Below, in pieces: positions 8,418-17,760 of a stretch of DNA of 64,000 nt (the first letter of the stretch is position 1; every line of letters starts with the position of its first letter). The notes under the pieces are model-generated. The model did no database searches and had not been told where the DNA came from. It saw nothing but the letters and a program-made list of their open reading frames with translations. Source of the DNA: Nocardioides sp. PD653-B2 (lineage in GTDB: Bacteria; Actinomycetota; Actinomycetes; Propionibacteriales; Nocardioidaceae); assembly GCF_002117935.1 (NCBI RefSeq), contig NZ_BDJE01000047.1, positions 116,501 to 180,500 of the forward strand, given 5' to 3'. Both the position numbers and the translations under genes were made by a program.

Positions 8418-9506
8418 TCAGGCGCGGAGCCACATCCCGCGCAACCGCCCGACCTCGCGCATGCGTCGTTCGGCGAGCCGGTCGGCGGCGATCGCGGGCG
8501 GTACGCCGTCGGACGCGGCCAGCTCGAAGACGTGCCGCGTGGTGTCGAAGATGCCGGCGGCACGCTGCTGCGCCCGCTCGAAGGAGAAGCCCTCGAGCTC
8601 GTCGGCGACCTGGATCAGGCCGCCGGAGTTGACGCAGTAGTCCGGCGCGTAGAGGATGCCGCGCTCCTCGAGCGCCTTCTCCACGCCCGGGTGGGCCAGC
8701 TGGTTGTTGGCGGCGCCACACACGATCCGCGCCGACAGCACCGCGACCACCTCGTCGGTGATCGCGTCCCCGAGCGCGCACGGCGCGTAGACGTCCAGCT
8801 CCGACGCCACCAGCGCCGCGGCGGACGCGGCGACGCGCACCGAGGGGAGCTCGTCGCGGACCCGCTCGACCGACGGTGCGTGCACGTCGGTGACGACGAC
8901 GGTGGCACCGTCCTCGACCAGGTGCCGGACCAGGTGCGTGCCGACCTTGCCGACGCCGGCCACGCCCACCGTGCGCCCGGCCAGCGACGTGGTGCCCCAG
9001 ACGACCGACGCCGCGGCGCGCATGCCCTGGAACACGCCGTACGCCGTGAGCACCGAGCTGTCCCCGGCGCCGCCGTGGGCGACCGTGCGCCCGGTGACGT
9101 AGGAGCACTCCCGGGCGATCTGGTCCATGTCGGAGGAGTTCGTGCCGACGTCGCAGGCCGTGTAGTAGCGGCCGTTCAGCGACTGCACGTGGCGGCCGTA
9201 GGCGCGCAGGAGCGGCTCCGACTTGAGCGTGGCGGGGTCTCCGATGATGACCGCCTTGCCGCCGCCGAGGTCGAGCCCGGCCAGCGCGGCCTTGTAGGAC
9301 ATGCCGCGCGAGAGGTTGAGGACGTCGCGCACCGCGTCGGCGGTGGTGGCGTAGGGGTGGAAGCGGGTGCCGCCGAGGGCGGGACCGAGGGCGGTGGAGT
9401 GGATCGCGATCACGGCCTTGAGGCCGGTGGCGGGGTCGTTGGCGAAGACGACCTGCTCGTGCTCGGAGCCCAGCTCGAAGACGTCGGCGGACGCGGCTGC
9501 AGACAT
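8418..9506 (-). CDS. vdh: Glu/Leu/Phe/Val dehydrogenase, probable valine (branched-chain amino acid) dehydrogenase
   Basis: 362-residue NAD-dependent oxidative deaminase of branched-chain amino acids, yielding 2-oxo acids and ammonia. The N-terminal dimerisation part contains GPALGGTRF and MSYKAALAGLDLGGGKAVI, which includes the catalytic lysine region. The C-terminal Rossmann part begins VGVAGVGKVGTHLV. A valine dehydrogenase gene near purM is also known from Streptomyces; the exact substrate (Val or Leu) cannot be read from sequence. It converges on DUF3073 with a repeat between them. The bldC gene often found beside it elsewhere was not seen. Confidence 0.88.
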   Translation of the reverse strand: MSAAASADVFELGSEHEQVVFANDPATGLKAVIAIHSTALGPALGGTRFHPYATTADAVRDVLNLSRGMSYKAALAGLDLGGGKAVIIGDPATLKSEPLLRAYGRHVQSLNGRYYTACDVGTNSSDMDQIARECSYVTGRTVAHGGAGDSSVLTAYGVFQGMRAAASVVWGTTSLAGRTVGVAGVGKVGTHLVRHLVEDGATVVVTDVHAPSVERVRDELPSVRVAASAAALVASELDVYAPCALGDAITDEVVAVLSARIVCGAANNQLAHPGVEKALEERGILYAPDYCVNSGGLIQVADELEGFSFERAQQRAAGIFDTTRHVFELAASDGVPPAIAADRLAERRMREVGRLRGMWLRA

Positions 9507-9604
9507 GGATGGTGCCTACTCTCTGGTTCGGCCACGGGATGGTGTGGCGCTGTCGTGAGGACGCGGCAGGGGTGGCGTCGTGTCCTTGCTCACACCGTAG
9601 ACCG

Positions 9605-10888
9605 TCACACCGGACGGGCGAAGACCACGTCCCCGTGCGTCCCGTAGCCCGGCAGCGGACCGCCGTACGGCCGCCCGTTGAAGCCCACCAGCAGCCACGA
9701 GTCGCTGTCGGGCACCAGCGTCGGCCACGGGATGTTGGTGGGGTACGGCGCGTCGAGGGCGCCGACCTGCTGGAGGTCGAGGTCGAACACCGGGTAGCCG
9801 CGGCGCTGCCCCCGGCGCCCGTCGCGGCCGTCGCTGGCGAGCACCCGCCACGCGCCGTCGAGCTCCATCACCGTGGTGCCCTCGGTCGCGATCCGGTCGG
9901 TCGCGGCGGAGCGCAGCGACAGCGAGTCCAGCGCCGGACCGGCCGCCAGGGCCGGGTGGAAGCGGAAGAACCGCGGCGCGGTCACGAAGCCCACCAGCCA
10001 GCCGTCGTCGGTCCGGACGAGGTGCGGGTCCCACACGCCGACCGACCTGAGCCCGGTCGTGGGCAGCACGAGCGGCCGGGTGTCGAGGAGGTGCCGACCG
10101 GCGAGCAGGTCGGCGTTCGTCTCGGCGAGGGTCACCGCCACGGTCGCGCCCGCCCGGCGCCGGTCGAAGTCCCCCCACGTGCTCGTCGCCACCAGCCACC
10201 GCTCGCCGTCGCGCACCAGGTGCGTCGCGTGGTCGCCGAACGCGCCCGGGCGCTCCGGTCGCCGGAAGAAGAGATCCGCGCGGTGGCTCAGCTCCAGCGT
10301 CACCGGGTCCAGCGACCACACCGAGGTGTGCGCGGTGTCGAAGAAGCCCGGTCCGGCGCTGGTCGCGGTCAGCAGCACGCGCCCGTCGAGCCGGTACGTC
10401 GTGCCGTCGGCGTGGGTGACCTGCCGGACGTCGCGCAGCCCGAGCTGCCCGAAGCCGCCCGCGCGGACGTCGGTCAGCGCGCCGCGGGAGGCCGGGGCCA
10501 GGTCCGCCAGCCACGCCTCGGCACGCGTGTCGACCCGGTCGGCCAGGTCGACCCGGCCACGGACCGTCCAGGGTCCGTCGGCCCGGGTGAGCACGCTCAG
10601 GTGGGTGCCGGTCAGGGTCAGCCCGAGCTCCGTCACCGGCCCGTCCGGGCGCCCGTGCCGGCGGGACCGGTGCGTGGTCGTGCGGCCGCCCGCGGTCACC
10701 TGGAGGCCGGCGCCGGTGCCGTCGTATGCCCCCGACAACCGCACCTCGCCGCTCGTGAGCTCCAGCGTCGCGGGCCCGTCCAGCGCGGCGGTCACCGCGG
10801 CGTACGGCGCCAGCAGCGGTGCGGCCGGACCCGGGGCCACCAGGTCGACGGGTCGCCGCCGGGCGACGACCTCGAAACGGGGCAGCAC
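9605..10888 (-). CDS. Hypothetical protein, beta-propeller-like, coupled to hybrid histidine kinase
   Basis: Unrecognised 427-residue protein. The GTG start at 10888 lies 5 nt after the stop of the hybrid kinase, so translation is probably coupled. It has no signal peptide or membrane segment. Repeated Trp/Asp-rich blocks (WSLDPVTLELSHR, WLVATSTWGDFDR, VWDPHLVRTDDGWLVGF, WRVLASDGRDG) resemble blades of five-bladed propellers seen in GH43/GH68-like glycosidases. The DPHL..DDGWLVGF pattern is the most suggestive, but no complete catalytic set was confirmed. Possible roles are a carbohydrate-binding partner of the kinase or an intracellular glycosidase. Confidence 0.7.
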   Translation of the reverse strand: MLPRFEVVARRRPVDLVAPGPAAPLLAPYAAVTAALDGPATLELTSGEVRLSGAYDGTGAGLQVTAGGRTTTHRSRRHGRPDGPVTELGLTLTGTHLSVLTRADGPWTVRGRVDLADRVDTRAEAWLADLAPASRGALTDVRAGGFGQLGLRDVRQVTHADGTTYRLDGRVLLTATSAGPGFFDTAHTSVWSLDPVTLELSHRADLFFRRPERPGAFGDHATHLVRDGERWLVATSTWGDFDRRRAGATVAVTLAETNADLLAGRHLLDTRPLVLPTTGLRSVGVWDPHLVRTDDGWLVGFVTAPRFFRFHPALAAGPALDSLSLRSAATDRIATEGTTVMELDGAWRVLASDGRDGRRGQRRGYPVFDLDLQQVGALDAPYPTNIPWPTLVPDSDSWLLVGFNGRPYGGPLPGYGTHGDVVFARPV

Positions 10889-10893
10889 CGGGG

Positions 10894-13800
10894 TCAGCCG
10901 CGCGCGGCCGTAGCCCGCTGGAGGGCGGTGACCGCGGCCTCGATCTCGGTGGTGAGCTCGGTGAGCATCGGCCGCGCGCCCGCGGTGTGGCCGGCGATGC
11001 CGAGCGCCTCGAGCTGCGCCGCGGCCGCCGCCACCCGGGGGAGACCCAGGTTGAGCGCGCTGCGCTTGAGCTGGTGGGCGGAGGTGAGCAGCGACATCGC
11101 GTTGTCGCGGTCGACGGCCTCGCGGATGGCCATCAGCTGGTTGCCGACGCGGCCCATGAACGACGCCGCGGTGCGCTCGAAGAAGCTCACGCCGTCCTTG
11201 ACCAGGCCGTCGAGCATCGAGATCCGTGCCCGGTCCAGCACCAGGTCGTCGTGCGGGGTGGCCTTCGGGCGCGGTGCCGGGTCGGGAGGCGAGCCGGCCG
11301 CCTGCGTCGCGCCGGCGGGCTGCACCCACTCCCGGACGACCCGTTCCAGCTCGGCGGCGTCGACCGGCTTCGTCAGGTAGTCGTCCATCCCGGCGGCCAG
11401 GCAGCGCTCCCGCTCGCCCTCGAGCGCCGACGCGGTCATCGCGATGATCGGCACCCGGCGGCCGACGGGCTCGCGCCGGCGCACCTCCCGGGTCGCTTCG
11501 AAGCCGTCCATCCGCGGCATCCGGCAGTCCATCAGCACGGCCGCGTAGTCGTGGGGACGGGTCAGCCGCTCGACCGCCTCGACGCCGTCGGCGGCCAGGT
11601 CGACCGCACAGCCGAGGTGCTCCAGCATCCCGGTCGCAACCAGCTGGTTCACGAGGTTGTCCTCGACGACGAGCACCCGGATCCCGAGCCCCGGAGCGCT
11701 CGGCGACGCGGGGGCGGGTGCGTCGCTCGGCCCGCCGAGCGCGGCCATCAGGGCCCCGTGCAGCTCCGAGTGGCGCACCGGCTTGCTCAGCGAGGCGCCG
11801 ATGCCGGCGTCCTGGACCGCCTGGCGCGGCACCGACTGGTCGGAGGTCAGGAGCAGCATCGCCACCGGGCCGAGGGTCGGGTCGGCACTGATCTGCCGGG
11901 CCAGGCCGAGGCCGTCGGTGCCGGGCATCACCAGGTCGAGCAGCGCGATCTCGAAGGGCTGGCCGGACCGGGCGGCTTCCCGCAGCGTGGCGAGCGCCTC
12001 GGTGGCCGACGCGACCGCTACCGGACGCAGCCTCCAGGCGGAGAGCTGCTCCTCGAGGATGAACCGGTTGGTCTCGTTGTCGTCGACCACGAGCACCCGC
12101 CGGCCCTCGAGCCGCCGGGAGGGGTCGGGCTGTCGGGGTGCGGCGCCGGCAACCCGGCCGAGCCGGACGGTGAAGGAGAAGGTGCTGCCCTGTCCGGGCT
12201 CGCTGGCCACCCAGATCTCACCGCCCAGCGCCTCGACCAGCTGCCGGGAGATGGCGAGCCCGAGACCGGTGCCGCCGTGCCGGCGGGTCGTGGACGGGTC
12301 GGCCTGGGTGAACGCGTCGAAGAGCCGTTCGCGGGACTCGGGCTCCAGTCCCACGCCGGTGTCGGAGACGTCCACCCGGAGCACCACGTCGGTGGAGGAC
12401 TGGCGCTCCACCTGCGCCTGGATCACCACCTCGCCGCGATCGGTGAACTTCACCGCGTTCGACCCGAGGTTGGTCAGCACCTGGCCGAACCGCACGGCAT
12501 CGCCCCGCAGCTGGAGCGGTACGTCGGGGTGGCAGGCGACCACGAGCTCCAGGCCCTTGTCGTGGGCCGGCCCGCTGAGCACGGAGGCGGCCTGGTCGAA
12601 CACGGACCGCACGTCGAAGTCCACGGCCTCGAGCTCGAGCTTGCCGGCCTCGATCTTGGAGAGGTCGAGGATGTCGTTGATGATCCCGAGCAGGGTCAGG
12701 CCGGCGCCCTGGAGGTTCTCCGCCAGCCGGCGCTGGTGGTCGTCGAGGCCGGTGCGGAGCAGCAGGTCGGTGAGCCCGATGACGCCGTTCATCGGGGTCC
12801 GGATCTCGTGGCTCATGGTCGCGAGGAACTCCGACTTCAGCCGCGACGCCTCCATCGCGTCGTCGCGCGCGTCGGCGAGCTGCAGTGCGCTGCGCTCGCG
12901 TTCGGCCACGACCGCGAGCTGGTTGGCGATCTGGGCCATCAGCTGGTGGGAGTTCTCGTCGGGCGGCAGCTCGTCGGCGAGCAGCTGGACGACGGCGAGC
13001 ACCTCGCCGTCGAGGATCACCGGCATCGCGACCAGGCTGTGGGTCACGGCTCGCCCCGTCGTCGGCCCGACGGTCACCTGGGCGCTGGCCCGCGCCCGCT
13101 CGGCGAGCTCCGGGTCGGGGTCGACCAGGGCGGCGCCGCCCAGGTCGAGCTCCTCGACGGCGTCGGAGCGGTACAGGAACGCGCACACCGCGCCCCACGT
13201 CGTGTGCTCGGGGAGGCCGGCGCCGGCCATCAGCAGGGCCTCACGCAGGCTGGTGGCGCTGTTGGCCGCCATCGCCATCTGCTGGAGCAGGTAGAGGCGG
13301 CGGTTGGCCTCCGCGGCCTGCTCGTCGGCGCGGGCGACATCGGTGATGTCCTGGGCGGTGCCGCCGAGCCGTTCGACGGTGCCGTCCGGGCCGCGCTCCA
13401 CGACACCGCGGCCGCGCACCCAGCGGACGGAGCCGTCGGCGTGCACCACGCGATGGTCGAAGCCGTACTCGTCGTCGTCGGCCATCGCCTTCTCGACGGT
13501 GGCGCGTGCGCGTGCGCGGTCGTCGGGGTGGATCATCTCGGCGTACTCGGCATACGTCGGGGACGTGCCGGGATCGACGCCGAAGATCCGGCACATCTCG
13601 TCGGACCAGTGGACCCTGTCGTCGGCGACGTCCCACTCCCAGCTGCCGATGTGGGCGATCACCTGGGCGGTCGCGAGCTGCTGCTCGCGCTCCTGGAGCG
13701 TCTCCAGGAGCTCCTTGCGCTCCGTGTAGGGCGTGACCCGGTGCAGCCACCCGATCCGCACGCCGGCGTCGTCCAACACCGGCGCGTAGCTGACCAGCCC

Positions 13801-14103
13801 CCACACCGGGTCTCCGACCGGACGGGAGAAGCGGGTCTCGAGGTTCTCCCGCCCGCGGGCCGACGTCTCGAGCTCCGCCATGTGTGCCTGGAACTGCTCG
13901 CGGCCGACATTGTCGAGCAGCTCGGTCACGGGCAGGCCGTGCATCTCCTCGACGGTCCGGCCGACGATCGCGGCCATCCGGGCATTGGCGTACGTCGTGA
14001 TGCCGCGTTCGTCGAACATCCAGAGCCCGTCCGGCATCGCCTCGAACAGACGCCGAACGAGGTCGGCGTCATCGCCCGCCTGGTCCTTCGCCGCCGAGCC
14101 CAT
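10894..14103 (-). CDS. Hybrid sensor histidine kinase/response regulator (PAS-PAS-GAF-HK-REC-REC-Hpt)
   Basis: 1069-residue soluble phosphorelay protein. Rough domain order: PAS 15-130, PAS 145-255 (IGSWEWDV...FGVDP), GAF 270-400, HisKA near 430 (FLATMSHEIRTPMNGVIG), HATPase_c 535-650 (NLGSNAVKFTDRG, GTGLGLAIS), REC1 675-790 (VVDDNETNR, phospho-Asp in LLDLVMPGTDG), REC2 815-930 (VVEDNLVNQ, MDCRMPRMDGFEA, lysine in LTKPVD) and a C-terminal Hpt with histidine in SAHQLKRSALNLG. All phosphotransfer residues appear intact. The final acceptor must be encoded elsewhere, since no stand-alone receiver lies beside it. No membrane segment is visible, so a cytoplasmic signal or redox state is likely sensed. 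Confidence 0.93.
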   Translation of the reverse strand: MGSAAKDQAGDDADLVRRLFEAMPDGLWMFDERGITTYANARMAAIVGRTVEEMHGLPVTELLDNVGREQFQAHMAELETSARGRENLETRFSRPVGDPVWGLVSYAPVLDDAGVRIGWLHRVTPYTERKELLETLQEREQQLATAQVIAHIGSWEWDVADDRVHWSDEMCRIFGVDPGTSPTYAEYAEMIHPDDRARARATVEKAMADDDEYGFDHRVVHADGSVRWVRGRGVVERGPDGTVERLGGTAQDITDVARADEQAAEANRRLYLLQQMAMAANSATSLREALLMAGAGLPEHTTWGAVCAFLYRSDAVEELDLGGAALVDPDPELAERARASAQVTVGPTTGRAVTHSLVAMPVILDGEVLAVVQLLADELPPDENSHQLMAQIANQLAVVAERERSALQLADARDDAMEASRLKSEFLATMSHEIRTPMNGVIGLTDLLLRTGLDDHQRRLAENLQGAGLTLLGIINDILDLSKIEAGKLELEAVDFDVRSVFDQAASVLSGPAHDKGLELVVACHPDVPLQLRGDAVRFGQVLTNLGSNAVKFTDRGEVVIQAQVERQSSTDVVLRVDVSDTGVGLEPESRERLFDAFTQADPSTTRRHGGTGLGLAISRQLVEALGGEIWVASEPGQGSTFSFTVRLGRVAGAAPRQPDPSRRLEGRRVLVVDDNETNRFILEEQLSAWRLRPVAVASATEALATLREAARSGQPFEIALLDLVMPGTDGLGLARQISADPTLGPVAMLLLTSDQSVPRQAVQDAGIGASLSKPVRHSELHGALMAALGGPSDAPAPASPSAPGLGIRVLVVEDNLVNQLVATGMLEHLGCAVDLAADGVEAVERLTRPHDYAAVLMDCRMPRMDGFEATREVRRREPVGRRVPIIAMTASALEGERERCLAAGMDDYLTKPVDAAELERVVREWVQPAGATQAAGSPPDPAPRPKATPHDDLVLDRARISMLDGLVKDGVSFFERTAASFMGRVGNQLMAIREAVDRDNAMSLLTSAHQLKRSALNLGLPRVAAAAAQLEALGIAGHTAGARPMLTELTTEIEAAVTALQRATAARG

Positions 14104-14112
14104 GTGCCATTC

Positions 14113-14745
14113 CTACCCCGCTGCCGGTCGGACATGTATGAACTTGTTGGGACATGTCCCCGCCAATCGCACCAGCTCTGCCTTTTCGGTGCCGTCGACG
14201 GCCAGTCCCCAGCGCAGCTTGACGGCCGTCCAGTGCCGCACGTAGGCGCACCCGCCGTACGTCGGCCGCCACTGCGCGACGTCGCGGTCGCCCTTGGACT
14301 GGTTGACGTTGTCGGTGACCGCGACCAGCGACCGCGGGTCGCGCAGGTCGTTGGCGTAGCGCTCCCGGCGGTGGTCGCCCCACGCGCCGGCGCCCGAGTC
14401 CCAGGCCTCCTTGAGCGGCACCAGGTGGTCGATGTCGACGTCCGACGACGCCGTCCAGGTCGCGTGGTCGTACGGCGAGAACCACTCGCCCTCGGTGACG
14501 GTGCAGCCGTCGAGCGGCACCCGCGACTCGGCGATCAGCACCTCCTCACGGGTGTCCTGGCAGTCGCCGTCGGCGTCGATCCAGTGCCGGAAGAGGTCGC
14601 GGTCGTAGCCGTCGGGCGTCTCATCGGCCTGCGCCAGGCTGCGCACCGCCGCCCGGAGCCGCAGCGTCTCGGCGCCAGCGGCCGCGGGCACGGCCAGCGC
14701 CGCGAGGGACGTGACGACGACGAGGAGCAGCAGGCGGCGCAGCAT
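14113..14745 (-). CDS. Secreted HNH-family endonuclease (DUF1524-like)
   Basis: 210 residues with a clear signal peptide (MLRRLLLLVVVTSLAALAVPAAAGA). The mature part carries DADGDCQDTREEVL, DIDHLVPLKEAWDSG and LVAVTDNVNQSKGDRD, the DxDH...N...N(x)SKGD signature of the HNH/DUF1524 nuclease group common in actinobacterial secretomes. The conserved histidine in DIDHLVPL should be the catalytic base, with a metal ion in the active site. Likely roles are extracellular DNA breakdown for nutrition or competition. No immunity-like gene is adjacent. It diverges from the exported DUF6351 gene across 126 nt. Confidence 0.88.
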   Translation of the reverse strand: MLRRLLLLVVVTSLAALAVPAAAGAETLRLRAAVRSLAQADETPDGYDRDLFRHWIDADGDCQDTREEVLIAESRVPLDGCTVTEGEWFSPYDHATWTASSDVDIDHLVPLKEAWDSGAGAWGDHRRERYANDLRDPRSLVAVTDNVNQSKGDRDVAQWRPTYGGCAYVRHWTAVKLRWGLAVDGTEKAELVRLAGTCPNKFIHVRPAAG

Positions 14746-14871
14746 CCCCCGATCATCCCCCGAGCCCGACGCTCGACGGGGGACGAGGTCGCGTCTCGAG
14801 ACCCGGATGCCGCCGTGGGCGTGTCGACACCGGCTCACGTGACGACCGCCACCCTCCCTCGTTGGAGGGGC

Positions 14872-17139
14872 ATGCGATCCCGCCTGGTCCTCGTCCTGCT
14901 CGCCCTGCTGGCTCCCCTGCTGGCGGTGCTCCCGACCTCGGGCAGCTCCGCGGCGCCCCAGGGCCGGCTGACGATCGAGGTGCTGTCCAACCGCTCGGAC
15001 CTGATCTCGGGCGGTGACGCCCTGGTCGCCGTCCGGGTGCCGAAGGGCGTGCGGCCCGGGCAGGTGCGGGTGCGGCTCGGCGACCGCGACGTCACCCAGC
15101 GGTTCTCGACCCGCGGCGGCCGGCTGCTCGGGCTGGTCACCGGCCTGGACCTGGGCCGCAACGTGCTCCGCGCGACCGCGCCGGGCGCCCGCCCCGACCG
15201 TGCGGTCGTGGTCGACCACCCCAACGGCGGGCCGCTGTTCTCCGGCCCGCACTCCCCGCACTACGTGTGCCAGGAGTCGGCCACCGACGCACAGTGCAAC
15301 GAGCCGGCGACGTACGACTACCTCTACAAGTCCACCGACCCGGCGACGCCCGACCTCCAGCCCTACGACCCGGCCGACCCCCCGGCCGACGTCGCCACCA
15401 CCACCACCGACCAGGGCGTGGAGGTGCCGTTCGTCGTCCGCCGCGAGCAGGGCTACCAGGACCGCGACCGCTACACGATCCTCACGCTGTTCCGGCCGGG
15501 CCGGGCCTGGAGCGCGGTCGCCCCGCAGCGGCAGTGGAACCACAAGCTGCTGGTCACCCACGGCGGCGGCTGCGGCGCGTCGTACACCCCCGGCGGCCCG
15601 CCCCTCGCCGACTACTCCGGCACCTTCGAGGGCGCCCCCGCCGTCACGCCGAGCTATGTCACCGCCCTGGGCCTGGGCTTCGCGGTGGTCTCCACCGCGC
15701 TCGACAACACCGGCCACAACTGCAGCGTCGCGATGAACGCCGAGTCCGTGCTGATGGCCAAGGAGCGCCTGGTCGAGCGGTACGGCCTGCTGCGCTACAC
15801 GATCGGCACCGGCTGCTCCGGCGGGTCGATCGCGCAGCACACGGTCGCCAACGCCTACCCCGGCATCTACCAGGGCCTGATCACCAGCTGCTCCTACCCC
15901 GACACGTTCACGGCCGGCGCGCAGTTCGCCGACTACCACCTGCTGCGTCTCTACTTCGAGGACCCGTCCCGCTGGGGCGCCGGCGTCGTCTGGTCGCCCA
16001 CCCAGATGGCCCAGGTCGAGGGACACGCCTCCCACCTCAACGCCGTGGTCGCCGACGAGGGCCTCTTCAAGGCCGCGCTCGACCCCGAGAACGCCTGCCC
16101 CGGTACGACCGACCCGGTCGCCGGGGACCCGACGACCCGCTACGACTCCGAGACCAACCCGACCGGGGTGCGCTGCTCGGTGCTCGACCTGCTGGTCAAC
16201 CAGCTCGGGCGTCGCCCCGAGTCCGTCTGGACCCCGCAGGAGAAGGCAGCCGGCCACGGCTTCGGTGGCATCCCCTTCGCCAACAAGGGCATCCTCTACG
16301 GCCTGTCGCAGCTGAGGGCCGGCACCATCACCCCCGCCCAGTTCGTCGACCTGAACGCCAAGGTCGGCGGGCTCGACGTCGACTCCGGGCTGATCGCCGA
16401 CCGCACGGCCGGCGACCCGGCCGCGATCGCCCGCGCCTACCGGACCGGGCTCATCGACGAGGCCAACCACCTCGACGAGGTCGCGATGATCAACCACGGC
16501 GGCCCCGACCCGGGCATCGCCCACGACTACGCCCACGCCTTCTGGACCCAGGAGCGGCTGCAGGCCGACCAGGGCAACACCGACAACCGGGTGATGTGGT
16601 TCGGCCCGACCCCGCTGATCGGTGACGTGAACTGGGCCAACGAGGCGCTGACCAAGATGGACGAGTGGCTTTCCGCCGTGGAGAAGGACACCGGCTCGCG
16701 GCCGCTCGCCCGCAAGATCGCCGCGGACCGGCCCGACGACGTCACCGACCGGTGCGTCGTCGGCGAGGCCGCGGACGCCTGCGACGTCGAGGAGCTCCAG
16801 GTCCTCCAGACGCGGCTCAGCACCCCGCGCCAGGAGGCCGGGGGCCCGGTCGCCAACGACAAGGTCGCCTGCAGGCTCGAGCCGCTCGACCCGAGCGGGT
16901 TCGACTTCATGCTGGTGCCGTTCACCGACGACCAGTGGGCGACCCTCGAGGCCACCTTCCCCGACGGCGTCTGCGACTGGTCGCAGCCCGGCCGGGGCCA
17001 GGGCCCGGCGCAGACCTGGCTGCGGTACGACGCGGCCGGCGGCGGCGTCGTGTACGGCGGCCGCAACCTGCCCGCCGTACCCGCACACTCGGCGGGTGGC
17101 CTGCTCGGCCCGGTCTTCGCGCCGATGCTGCGGCGGTAA
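14872..17139 (+). CDS. Secreted DUF6351-family protein, probable alpha/beta-hydrolase fold
   Basis: 755 residues. The start ATG is set by GGAGG 6 nt upstream and by an immediate signal peptide (RLVLVLLALLAPLLAVLP). Much longer upstream reading is antisense to the kinase and not real. A THGGGCGASY oxyanion-type motif and GTGCSGGS at residues 312-319 (nucleophile candidate Ser316 in GCSGG) suggest a serine hydrolase. Several cysteines suggest disulfides. I recognise the family as DUF6351, of unknown substrate; tannase- or esterase-like activity is a guess. It is an isolated transcription unit. Confidence 0.82.
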   Translation: MRSRLVLVLLALLAPLLAVLPTSGSSAAPQGRLTIEVLSNRSDLISGGDALVAVRVPKGVRPGQVRVRLGDRDVTQRFSTRGGRLLGLVTGLDLGRNVLRATAPGARPDRAVVVDHPNGGPLFSGPHSPHYVCQESATDAQCNEPATYDYLYKSTDPATPDLQPYDPADPPADVATTTTDQGVEVPFVVRREQGYQDRDRYTILTLFRPGRAWSAVAPQRQWNHKLLVTHGGGCGASYTPGGPPLADYSGTFEGAPAVTPSYVTALGLGFAVVSTALDNTGHNCSVAMNAESVLMAKERLVERYGLLRYTIGTGCSGGSIAQHTVANAYPGIYQGLITSCSYPDTFTAGAQFADYHLLRLYFEDPSRWGAGVVWSPTQMAQVEGHASHLNAVVADEGLFKAALDPENACPGTTDPVAGDPTTRYDSETNPTGVRCSVLDLLVNQLGRRPESVWTPQEKAAGHGFGGIPFANKGILYGLSQLRAGTITPAQFVDLNAKVGGLDVDSGLIADRTAGDPAAIARAYRTGLIDEANHLDEVAMINHGGPDPGIAHDYAHAFWTQERLQADQGNTDNRVMWFGPTPLIGDVNWANEALTKMDEWLSAVEKDTGSRPLARKIAADRPDDVTDRCVVGEAADACDVEELQVLQTRLSTPRQEAGGPVANDKVACRLEPLDPSGFDFMLVPFTDDQWATLEATFPDGVCDWSQPGRGQGPAQTWLRYDAAGGGVVYGGRNLPAVPAHSAGGLLGPVFAPMLRR

Positions 17140-17175
17140 TCGGAACCGCCCAGCGGTCGGCCCCGTCGTACGGGC

Positions 17176-17694
17176 ATGACGACGCTGCGGATCCTCCTGG
17201 CCGGTCTCCTCGGGGCGTGCGGCCTGGTGGTCTTCACCGCGATGCCGTCACACGCCTGCTCGTGCGTGGTGGCGTCCACCGACGACTACGTCGAGTGGGC
17301 CGACGCGATCTTCACCGGCACCGTTGTCGAGGTCACGCCGCCGCCCCAGCGTCCGGTCATGTCCAGCGGTGACCCGGTGACCCACACGTTCGACGTCGAG
17401 ACCGTGCACGAGGGCGACGTCGCCTCGACCGCGGAGGTCACCAGCGCGATGTCCGGGGCGTCCTGCGGCCTCGAAGGCCTGCGCATCGGGACGTCGTACC
17501 TCGTGTACGCCGAGAGCGGCCACCGCGGGCTGAGCGCCAACCTCTGCGGTGGGACCGGCCCGGCCAGCCCGGCCCGGGTCGACGGGGTCGAGCGGGTCCT
17601 CGGGACGGGGGGACCGCCGGCGACGGCCGTCCCGGACAGCGTGGTGCTCGCGTCCCTCGCGGACGGTCTCGGCGTCTTCCGCGGCTGGTGGTGA
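17176..17694 (+). CDS. Exported protein with CSC N-terminus (TIMP/netrin-like)
   Basis: 172 residues. The signal peptide ends in SHA, after which the mature protein starts with CSC. A Cys-X-Cys directly at the mature N-terminus followed by ADAIFTGTVVEV is the hallmark of the bacterial NTR/TIMP-like fold, in which these cysteines form disulfides with later ones (ASCGLEG and NLCGGTG are candidates). Many bacterial relatives end in a membrane anchor. This one ends ...GVFRGWW with only a weakly hydrophobic tail, so surface retention is uncertain. Molecular role unknown. It follows the DUF6351 gene by 36 nt in the same direction. Confidence 0.7.
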   Translation: MTTLRILLAGLLGACGLVVFTAMPSHACSCVVASTDDYVEWADAIFTGTVVEVTPPPQRPVMSSGDPVTHTFDVETVHEGDVASTAEVTSAMSGASCGLEGLRIGTSYLVYAESGHRGLSANLCGGTGPASPARVDGVERVLGTGGPPATAVPDSVVLASLADGLGVFRGWW

Positions 17695-17760
17695 CGCCGT
17701 GACGGGCGATCCGGCCCCGGAGTCTTGACGTCGAGCGGAACCCTCAGGGACCGTTCCTGC

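Noticed and set aside
10819..14871. Very long plus-strand open frame upstream of the DUF6351 gene
   Set aside because: It is the antisense shadow of the hybrid kinase (His/Gly/Arg/Val-rich nonsense). The real start is the ATG at 14872 with a ribosome site and signal peptide.
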